Assembly: GCF_027579695.1 (NCBI RefSeq)
Contig: NC_083576.1
Location: forward strand, 33,755,260 to 33,819,259
Length of the DNA: 64,000 bases
Source of the DNA: Neoarius graeffei
Lineage: Eukaryota; Chordata; Actinopteri; Siluriformes; Ariidae
Direction of reading: 5' to 3'
This document shows positions 22,601 to 34,502 of this stretch, one piece after another. A program made the position numbers and the translations under genes. Under the pieces are notes generated by a model that saw only the letters and a program-made list of their open reading frames with translations, was not told the DNA's origin and searched no databases. Within the stretch, counting starts at the first letter, position 1; each line of letters opens with the position of its first letter.

Positions 22601-25600
22601 TTTAAAAAATGCTGCAGGCAGCTCCCTACACTTGGTTTGTTATTTAAAAACTACTTGAAGTTGGTAAGTCTTACTTAGTTCTTAGTGTAAAAGAATCCAG
22701 AGTGTATTTTCATTTATTTTCCACTGAAAATGGTGAGCTGTAATATAGTAGGGAGTGATTTATTTTTTTATTGGTGAATATTTATTTTATTATTTTATTT
22801 CTCATTTTATCCTAACTAATGTTTGACTTTATTGTACAAATGCTGCTGGCATCTCCCTGCACAAAATTTTATGTTCAATTTTACAATTAAACATACATTT
22901 CATGGATATGAAGGTCTGTGTCAGTGTGTGCTATGTTTAATTTCATGTGAATTATAATGTTTACATTTATCGGTTGCACATATCGGTTATCGGCATCCCA
23001 ATTCCATAATAATCGGTATCGGCCCTGAAAAAAACATATCGGTCGATCCCTAGCCCCCGGCCCAACTTTAGTTGGTGGGGGCATCATGATTTCACGATGT
23101 CTGACTGTCCGTCTGGAACACACTTGTACTTTTTTGACAGTTAAAATTGACCCACATGTACCAAATTAAATTTTTTTTTTTTTGGTCTATCTGGGTATGA
23201 CCTAGCAGGAGTTTGAACGGCGGCAAGATTGACTTATTTGATGACTTTTAATTGGGTCAGGGGTTGGGAAATATGAATGCTCAACCTTTTGGTTGTTTAA
23301 TATCGATGCTCCCCCACCAAATGTGGTATGTAGGTTTGCCTTAGCAAGACCTTACTTGAGTTCGAATGGCAGCGAGCTTGACTTATGTTTAATCTACTTT
23401 TAAGTAGGTCAAAGGTCGGAAATATGAACTCGCATAACTTTTGTGTGTTGATATCGAGGTTCAGCCACCAAAGGCAGGTTTGCCTGGGGAACTCTCATAA
23501 CTGTTAGGATATTGTTATCCTTCCTCACCTACCAAAGGTGATTCAAGATTCATGCAACTTTTAAACTGGGTCATAGATTTGAAAATATGAACTTGCATAA
23601 CTTTTTAGTGCATCATTCTGGATATGACCTACAAATATTCAGGAAATTTTGAAGATTATCAAACTGCTTAGCTGGGGGCACCTGTGCTCCTTTGGACACA
23701 CATCTAGTTTGTTTGGTGCCCAATCTGGGTTTTCCATCTGGAATAAGGAAGCTGGTTCATCTGTAAGAAAATCAAGCACAAGATTCTTAAGCAAACTCTT
23801 CTGTACTTTTCTATTTTTTTTAAAGTGCATTTTAAATATAGTTGCAAATTTCTCTTGTTTTTAGACTTGGCTCCTCTCGTCATTCTCTTTAACCACACTC
23901 ACTACTTCATTGTTCTTGAAGTATTTGCTTCTCTTGGTAAACATTTTTCTTGATAGCGGGGAGACGGTAATGCTTCTTATCTATTTCTCAACTTGAACAA
24001 TTGAACGTCCAAAAAAAAAGCACAAAAATGAACCATACTGAAGACCAATTAAGCCTTGCTTACACGAAAGACAGTGTCCTGTCTGTCTGACCCCCAGGTG
24101 AAATTATCACGTGATGCATGATGTCATGTGCAAGGGGTCTATATGAGCTGATAGCCTAGTAGTAGAGTAGCCAATCAGAGTGTGCGATTGCTCATATCCA
24201 GTGAATGTGGATGGAAGAAAGTGTGTATGTGTGTAATATATCTTTATTCTACAACCCCAATTCCAAAAAAGTTGGGACACGGTGTAAAATCTAAATAAAA
24301 ACAGAATGAGAGGATTTGCAAATCATGGAAACCCTACATTTCATTGAAAATAGTACAAAGACAGCATATCATATGTTGGAACTGAGAAATTTTGTTTTTC
24401 GAAAAATTTCTGCTCATTTTGAATTTGATGTCAGCAACATGTTTCAGAAAAGTTGGGACAGGGGCAACAAAAGTCTGAAAAAGTTGTGTAATGCTAAAAA
24501 ATTAATTTGGTTAATTGTCAACAGGTCCGTAAGATGATTGTGTATAAAAAGAGCATCCCAGAGAGGCGGAGTCTCTCAGAAGTAAAGATGGGGTGGGGTT
24601 CACCGCTCTGTGAAAGACTGCATGGGCAAACAGTGCAGCAATTTAACGTTCCTCAATGTAAAACTGCAAAGAATTTGGGGATCACATCATCTATGGTCCA
24701 TAATATCATTAAAAGATTCAGAGAATCTGGAGAAATCTCTGTATGCAAAAGACAAGGCTGAAAACTGACATTGGATGCCTGTGATCTTCAGGCCCTCAGG
24801 AGACACTGCATTAAAAGCAGACACGTGTCTGTAGTGGAAATCACTGTATGGGCTCAGGAACACTTCAGAAAGCCATAATTTGTGAAAACACTTCATTACT
24901 GCATCCACAAATGCAAGTTAAAACCAGATATAAACAATATCCAGAAACCCCGCCCCCTTCTCTGGGCCCGAACTCTTTTACGATGGACTGAGGTGAAGTG
25001 GAAAACTGTCTAATGAATCAAAAGTAGAAATTCTTTTTAGAAATCATGGACCCCACATCCTCCAGGCTAAAGAGGAGAGGGACCATCTGGCTTATCAGTG
25101 CACAGCTCAAAAGCCAGCATCTGTGATGGTATGAGGGGGCATTAGCGCACATGACATGGGTAGCTTGTACATCTGGGAAGGCACCATTAATGCTGAATGA
25201 TAAACACGTTTCAGAGCAATATGCTGCCATCCAGACAAAATCTTTTTCAGGGAAGGCCTTCCTTCTTTCAGCAAGACAACGCCAAACCGCTTTCTGCACA
25301 TATTAAAACTACATGGCTCCGTAGTAAGAGTCCGGGTGCTAAACTGGCCTGCTGCAGTCCAGACCTGTCTCCCTTTTAAAACATTTGGCACATTATGAAG
25401 CGCAAAATACGACAAAGGAGACCCCAAACTGTTGAGCATCTGAAATTGTATATCAGGCAAGAATGGGACAGCATTTCTCTTTCAAAACTACAGCAGCTGG
25501 TCTCCTCAGTTCCCAAGCGTTTACCGAGTGTTGTTAACAGTAGAGATGATGCAGCACAGCGATAAACACGCCCCTGTCCCAACTTTTCTGAAATGTTGCT

Positions 25601-28600
25601 GACATCAAATTCAAAATGAGCATAGATTTCTCAAAAAACAATAAAATTTCTGTTTCACTATATATGTTGTCTTTGTACTATTTTCAATTTAAATATAGCA
25701 TTTCCATGATTTGTAAATTATCGCATTCTGTCTTTATTTACAGTTTACACAGTGTCCCAACTTTTTTGGAATTGGGGTTGTACATACAAAGATGCACGTG
25801 TGTGTATCAGGGTTTCCCCTAGAAATGCTTTCCAATTGGGTTGGGGGACATGCTCCCCTGGAAAATTTTGAAATATAAGGGTTAATTTTGTGGCTTTTGG
25901 TGACCTCTAAAGCTGTTTTTTACCAGTTCATCATGTAGGGGAAAAGGCTATGTTTTACTGAATTCCCACCCTAAACACAGGAAAAACAAAATTCAGTACA
26001 ATACCCACTTGTATCTCACAAGCAGTGTACTGTTCCAAAGGAGACTGCAGTTTATTTCACATTAAACAAAGTGAATGGTGATGCAACATGGCACAAGTTG
26101 TTCAGAATACTGTCTGTTAAATTTTGACAATAGTGCGGATGGCATATTTGGCAATTGTGTGGAAATCGAGACGACTGCAGTCAGTACAGTCTCTCTGAAA
26201 CAAATTTATTTTATACTAGCAGATCGCATTACATTCAAAAGCTGAAACTTGCAGGCATCACAGATCCATATAATTTACCCACAAATGTATTTATTTATTC
26301 TGCACCTCTCTGTGTGCGTGCATGTGTGTGCACTTTCACTGCTTCAGATGGTTAAAATGCAGAGGAGGAATTTCGCTGTGCTTGGAGATTACATTAGACC
26401 AAGAAAAAAAAAGACTACTTGTTCTTAATTTACCCACAAATGTATGTATTCCACTTGAAAAACGTATGGCAAACCAGCTAGCGGATTTAGGACACTACAA
26501 TATCCTGAACTATTTAGTATTTGGGACTTCTAAATATACCAGAGATGCTGAAGACAAACACAAGTACAGATGCCTACTGATGGGCAAGTTTCATGCCAGG
26601 ATGTTTTGGGAAATTCCCGATAAAGAAAAATACCATATTATGACAAAGGGAAGCTCAGATGTGAACTTGGAACAGTAATAAGCAAACCAGGGCCTAGAGC
26701 TTGCGTGTTTTTGTATTTAGCAGAGTCTACATCGGTACATAACAAACAGGCTACTAGTTGAGCAAAGCATTAGGTCTAATAAAATATATCCTGTCCAAAG
26801 CCCACATCCACATATCTGTAGTTGCGATGACCTCACATAAAAGTGACCACACTGCTGTGACCTTTTCATTCTGTTCACTTTTGCTTTGTTTGTTCAACAA
26901 CATAATCTAACAGATTTGCTAAGGCATTCGGGGGAAAAATTTAAGTTGGAGCCCTGTGTCCTGGGATGCATTAAAATTCTGAACATGTTTTTTTTTGCAT
27001 TTTTGTGTATAAAAATGCACGATTTCTGCATTTAACATGCTCCCTGATGGGTCTAAATTGCCACGATGCTTACAATGAGTTGATGGGTAGCAGCATGTCA
27101 CTATGTGTATCGGTCAATAAATTAAGTGTAGTGGGGCCACTACGCTATGACGCCTTAGGGGAAACCCTGTGTGTTTTTTCTTTTATTTATATTTTATATA
27201 TAAAATATTTTGTGTGTATATCATGTATGTATCATATATAATTACACACACCGTTCTACCCTTCCCTATGTTGTTAGATTATATGTGCCATTGTGTTCGG
27301 ACTCTGCTTTCTTAGGCATGGGGGGCATGGCTCACATTGATGGTGAACACATTGTGGTGTCAGTACCCGAAGCTGTGCTGATATCAGATGTGAATACTGA
27401 TGAGGGCATGCTGTTGGAGCATGGCCTGGAGGCTGAAGTGGTGGAAGGGCCTGGTATTGGCCGAGAGGATGTCATCATGTCTGAATCTATCTTGGGAGGA
27501 GAGGTGGCCATTGAGGAGGCTCTGGATGCTGACCACCATGTCCTGGCTGCCGAACTTATCGAAGAAACGGTGCCTGAACAGGTGTTTGTGACTGATCTAA
27601 TGCCCACACGTGAGGACAGTCCACTGGACCCTGAGCTGGTGTCTGAGGAGGTGATGGTTGCGGACACGGAGGCCATAGTTCAGGCACACGAGACCACACC
27701 ACCTTCTGCAACCCTTAAGACTGAAGATGACGAAGATGGCAAGAGCACTTCGGAAGACTACCTCATGATCTCATGTTAGTCAATAGTGGTTTAATAGGTG
27801 AAATGATAAATGTTACTTTGAATTTCCAGTTGCAGTGCCATGCACTTGAATTTACAGTTGCAAATATTCATTGTTTTTGTTTCTTCACGTTGCAGTGGAT
27901 GATGTGGGGGAGAAGTTGGACATCAGTGACGCACCATTAAAAATCAGCACGGAGGTGGGCCAGGATGATGAATCTAAGGAGGATGAGTTTGGCTCTGAAG
28001 TTATCAAAGTGTACATCTTTAAGGCTGAAGGGGATGAAGATGTGGAAATAGGTGACAGTGTGTGACAAATCTGAAGTAGCATTGACATTTTCACAGTGGA
28101 TCTAATTTTGTCGTAAAAATGATCTGTCCTGGGAAAATATTAATTTTGTATATTGAATGATTGCAGCATTTTCTCTCTCAGCTGTCCTTTTATCTTTAAA
28201 AGAAAAGAAGAAATGCCTATGAGATACTGGGAAGATTTCTCATTATTATTATTTTTTTTCCTCCCTGATCATGGTGTAGGTGGAACGGAGGTTGTTACAG
28301 AGAGTGAGTTCCCCAACGGGCATGCAGTGTTGGAGCCAGCAACAGCAAGTATAGGTCGGCTGCCTAGGGAGAAAATGGTCTACATGGCAGTGAAGGATAC
28401 CAGCCAAGGACAGGAAGATATGAGTGAGTAATCCTTGTTTTTAAAACATGGTAATGTTAAACAACTAAGCATTATGTTTCCTATGTAAATGCAGTGAAGG
28501 TAATTTATATTTAAAAACAGCAAATTCACTGTCGGTTTCGTAAATTTACACTCACTGGCCACTTTATTACAAACACCTGCACACCTGCACATTCATGGAA

Positions 28601-31600
28601 TTATCCAATCAGCCAGTCTTGTGGCAGTAGCACAGTGCATACAATCATACAGGTCATCAGCTTCCACTGGTGTTCATATCAAACATTTTGGAATTGGGAA
28701 AAATTTGTCTTCATGACTTTGGCTAGAGCATGGTTGTTTGGTTGGGTATTGGGCCAGACATGCTGGTTGAGTATTTCAAACACTGCTGATGTTCTGGGAT
28801 TCATAGCAGTCTGTGGAGTTTACATGGAATTCTGTGTAAAAACAAAACATGCAAGAGAATTGCTAGACTGGTTTGACCCTAGAGAAAGGCTAAGATAACT
28901 CAAATAGCCACTCTTTACAACTGTGGTGAAGAAAAAAAGCATCTCGGAACACAACACTTCAGGCAGTTTAGCTCCAACAACTAGAGACCACCTTGGGTTC
29001 CACTCCTATAAGCAAAGAACTAGAATCTGAGACTACAGTGGGAACAGACTCACTGAAACTGGACAGTTTAAGAGTGGAAAAGTGTTGCTTGGTCTCATGA
29101 ATCTTGATGTCTACTGTGACATGCAGATGGTAGCGTGACAATATGGGGTCGACAGCATGAATCTATGAACTGAACAATGGTTCAGTATGGTGTGGGGAAT
29201 GTTTTTTTTTGGCACGCATTGGGCCCCTTAATTCCAAACAAGCATTGGTTGAATGGCACAGCCCATCTGAGTATTATTGCTCACCATATACATTTTTATG
29301 GCTGCAAATTACTCTGCTTTTAATGCCTAGTTGTAGCATGATAGTCAGTCAGTTCACAAGACAGTGAATTTGGTGTACTGAAGTGGTCTCTACTTGCCAG
29401 ATCTGAATACAAAGAACACCATTTGGGATGTGGTAGAACAGGAGATTCAAAGGATGAATCTGGAATCTGCAGCAATTATGTGATGTAATCATGTCAACAA
29501 GGACTAGAATTTCATTGGAATGTTTAACACCTTGTGGAATCCATACCATGAAGGATTTAGGTTGTTCTGAGAGCAAAGGGAGGGGGTTCTACCCTTTTAT
29601 TAGTGTGGTGTTCTTAATGAAGTGGCTAGTGAGTGTACTAGTGCATTTCAAACAATTAGAAGATCATTAAAAGGCCCTTTTTTGTGTAATTTAATTCAAA
29701 AAGGTTGACTTTTCTTTATTCATTACATGTAACGTTTTAAATATTTCAAGCCGTTTGTTTTTGTTTGTTTGTTTGTTTGTTTTTAATTTTGGTGATTATG
29801 GCTTCTAGCTCATGAAAATCAGAAATCCATTATCTCAGGTTATTAGAATATTTCCTAAGATCTATCAAAAAAACGATTTATGAGAGAGTAATGTCCAACT
29901 TCTGAAAAGTATGTTCATTTATACACTCTACTTGGTTGAAGCTCATTTACCACAAATTGCTACCTCAGTGCGGCGTGGCATGGAGGCGATCAGGCTGAGG
30001 TGTTATTGAAGCCCAGGTTGCTTTGATAGCGGCCTTCAGCTCGCTTGTAATTTTTGGGTCATGTTTTTCTCATCTTTCTCTTGACAATACCCCATAGATT
30101 TTCTGTAGGGTTCAGGTCAGGTGAGTTGGCTGGCCAATCAAACCATTGGGTAGTAATTTTGGCGCTGTGGGCAGGTGCCAAGTCCAGCCGAAAAAGGAAA
30201 TCGGCATCTCCATAAAGCTTGTCAGCAGGTGGAATCATGAAATGCTCTAAAATCTGGTAGATGACTGCATTGACTTTGGACTTGATAAAACACAGTGGAC
30301 CAACACCAGCTGATGACATGGCACCTCAAATTATCACAGACTGCGGGAACTTCACACTGGACTTGAAACACCTCGGATTCTGTGCTTCTCCACTCTTCCT
30401 CCAGACTCTTGGACCTTGATTTCCAAATGAAATGCAAAATTTGCTTTCATCTGAAAAGAGGACTTTGGACCACTGAGCAACAATCCAGTTCTTTCTTTCC
30501 TTGGCCCAGGTAAGATGCTTCTGATGTCTCTCATTCAGGAGTGGCTTGATATTAGGAATGCAGCAGTTGTAGCCCCTTTCCTGAAGAGGTCTGTGCGTGG
30601 TGGCTCTTAATGCACTGATGCCAGATTCAGGCCACTCCTTGTGACATGCTCCGAAGTTATTGAATAGATTTTTCTTGACGATCTTCTCAAGGCTGCGGTC
30701 ATCCCTGTTGCTTGTGCACCTTTTCTGGCCAACCTTTGCAGCAGTGACCTGCTGTGGCTTACCCACCTTGTGGAGGGTGGTGTTGATTTGTCTGTCTATC
30801 TTCTGGACAACTGTCAAGTCCTCAGTCTTCCCCATGATTGTGGTTGCATGTACTGAACTAGACTGGAGATGCACAATATTTATACTGCTTTACTCAAACT
30901 CAATGAAATGTTCTCATATTCTGAGGGTTTGTGGGTGGTTGTTTTTTTGCGCTGTAAGCCGTAATTATTAAAATAGAATGATGCTTGAAACATTTTATTT
31001 TCCGTGTAATGAGTCTAGAATATATTAAAATTTCACTTTCTTAAATAACTGATGGACAATATTTAACTTTTTCCACAATATTTTAATTGTTTGAGATGCA
31101 CTAGTATATATTGACTTATAAAACCTGCAGCCAAATTACATTCATGCTGACATTCAGGACAACAGCACTCTTGCTCGTGCAATATTGCTCAAGTCTCGTA
31201 CAAACCTTACCAGGCTTGGTTAAAACACAGAAACCAAAAATGCATTTTCTGAGGCTGGATTTCAATTGTATTTTTCCACTAGGTCAGGTCTATAGCTCCA
31301 TTGTTAGTATATGCTATATAGGGCACAATATTGCCATCTGAGACTTGACTAGATGTCCGATTGAATTGTAGGGAAGAAATGTAAGATCAGGCTACATGTT
31401 AATTCATTTAATGACATTTTGAGGATATTTATAAATGGTGCCAGTAGTTTTGGAATGTACACCTCTGGTCTTATAAATTCATCTCATCTCATTATCTCTA
31501 GCCGCTTTATCCTTCTACAGGGTCGCAGGCAAGCTGGAGCCTATCCCAGCTGACTATGGGCGAAAGGCGGGGTACACCCTGGACAAGTCGCCAGGTCATC

Positions 31601-34464
31601 ACAGGGCTGACACATAGACACAGACAACCATTCACACTCACATTCACACCTACGGTCAATTTAGAGTCACCAGTTAACCTAACCTGCATGTCTTTGGACT
31701 GTGGGGGAAACCGGAGCACCCGGAGGAAACCCACGCGGACACGGGGAGAACATGCAAACTCCACACAGAAAGGCCCTCGCCGGCCCCGGGGCTCGAACCC
31801 AGGACCTTCTTGCTGTGAGGTGACAGCGCTAGTCTTATAAATTGCATAATATTTTGAAAAAGCAAAGGAACTAATGAGATTCAGATGTTTGATCAATACT
31901 GTATTATACTCTTAAAGGTTTATACCTCTAATCATTCCATGTGTTCTCTGAATAGATGTTTCTGAGATGACTGATCAAGTGTACATGGAGGTGATTGTTG
32001 GAGAAGATGAGGCTCCTGTCATACAAGAAGCCCAATTGGAGGATTCACCATCTAATAAGACCTTTGTTCCTGTTGCATGGGCAGCTGCCTATGGTTTGTC
32101 TTTTTTTTTGTTTTTGAATGTTAAACCTCTTGCGTAACTGTCCTACATCCATCAATTTATAATAATGCAAGGTTGAAGAAAGAAAATATGATCACTCAGG
32201 CCTCCAGATGGTGCCTAAAATAGTCATCAGTGCACCTTTATTTTGCAGCTAGTTTCTTTCCTGCCAATGGTAAATCAAAAAGACGTGCACAGGGTTAAAG
32301 TGTACCAGTACTGGTCATGCTTTATGTATTACTTGTAGACAAAAAACGCGCACGTTCAGTAAAAAAAAAAAAAATGCCGTAAAAGCACTTTTCTGGACAA
32401 TTTTATTTCGTGAATTGCACGCGGAGGCAGAACCACGGAGCAGCCATTGCTGGCCGCAAGTGGCGTACAGTCATTGATTCTGGGTTATGGGGTGCAAGTA
32501 AACAAGCGGTGTTCTGTGGGTCAAGGTTCCCAGTCAAGTAACTTCAGAACATGTTGAATATAGATCTAATAATTGTAATAGAGCTTTATTTTATGGCACA
32601 TATCTATTATTTCATGGCATTATGTGCAAGTAGATTTAGTTGTAGTTTGGGGTCAAGAGCTTTGCTGGTGAAGCTCGACAGGTTTAGAATGAGTAGGTTA
32701 TGTATTGAGAAATATCTTCGAGTTTATCATGCAAGCATGATAAACATATTTACAGAAACGTTATACTTTACACTTTTCCTATGTGCCCACTGCCAAATAT
32801 TATAGTTTTTAAATTACCTAAATTAGATGAAACCCAGAATTTGTCACCTTACTCGGTCACACCGGAGTCGGAGGGCTGAACACCCACTTCCGTATTCATA
32901 AAAGACTATTCACATGCCTGTGTCCGAAATCGGTCCCTATACACTATATAGTGAGGATCCCATTTTGTAGTGCTGTCCGAAACGATAGTGAGGGTTATTA
33001 CACCCTATATAGTGCACTCAAAGTATCCCACAATGCATCATGAATAGTGTACAACCGATGGTCACTAACCAAGCAATATATCCCATCATGCATTGCAGTC
33101 ATGCTGAAATAAATCAAATTAAAAGTCTCAAATTTGATTTCATAAAAGGCAGCAGCAAAGAAAAGTATTCAGCCTTGATTAAAAAAAAAAAACTGAAAGA
33201 TGCAGGTACTTTGTATTGATTAATGTGGGGAAATACGCTCAGTATAATGTAATTATCATAAAAATACATGAATGTATTTATTATTTTGAAAACCTACCAG
33301 CCAGCTGATATGGCATGTTTTAATTGGGCGACAGTAATGACGTAAATACCAGCGCAACAGACTAGTGTCCAAAAGCATTTTTTCATTTTACCAATGAGCT
33401 CACTCAATAGTCCTCTATATAGTAATTAGGGCTGGGTTCAAAAGATCGATCCACGATCCAATATCGATTCACGTTCAAAAAATACGAGATCGATTCAAAA
33501 ATGTGTGGATCGATCTCTTCCAGGTGGCTATAGGCACTATTTTCTCGACCGCGCAAGGACCGCTATAAAAAGCGGGTGCCGGCAAACGAAACCGAAACTT
33601 AAGAACGCGAGATGGCTGAAGCTGCACAGCTAAAATCACCGCCTGGCCTGAAAGCTGATGTAGGGCATTACTTTGGATTCAAACGTTACGAGGACAGAGA
33701 CGAAGTCGACAGAACAAAAGCAGTGTGCAAACTGTGCCACATAAAGGTAAAATATAGTGGCAATACAACCAATCTCTGCAACCACTTATCCAGGCACCAC
33801 GCCGACATAGTTTCAGCTAAACCTGCGGCGAATCAAACTGCACTGGAGAAGGCATTTGGTGTTAAATTACATGCACAAACACACATGGGGCTGTTCCTGT
33901 CAATAGGGACAGTTTTTACTTTAAAGTGACAATCCAGCAATATCTAAGTAAATCGATATCGAATCGGATCGTGACCTTATGAATCGGAATCGAATCGATC
34001 CAGGAAATCTGGATCGATTCCCAGCCCTAATAGTAATTCACCACAAGCTTTGCTACAATAATATCTATGCAGTATGTATGTTATGACTGTACTTTAAAAA
34101 AAAAAATAACGGATAAATGTGGATGTAAAAAGTAATTTTAGAACTGTTTAGGAATGTGTGAAAAAACATTACCCATTGTGACGAACCATTTTGGCCACTG
34201 AGGTGATTCTGTTCAGTCTTAGGAATGTACCAAGCACCAGAACTTAAATCTGCTCCATTGGTTCAGACAATTAACTGGCCATCAAAAAATGTATGTCCTC
34301 TTGTTTTGGGATAAAGGGTTGGGAGTGGGAGGGGTATTCGACGAAGAGTAAAAAATTCCATTCCACTCAAAGAGAAGGGTGAATACCCCTCCCACTGCCA
34401 ACTCTTAATCCCGTCAGGTCAAATGATCAAAATGGTTCATCACAATGGGTAGGGTAATGTGTGT

Positions 34465-34502
<38 letters not shown>

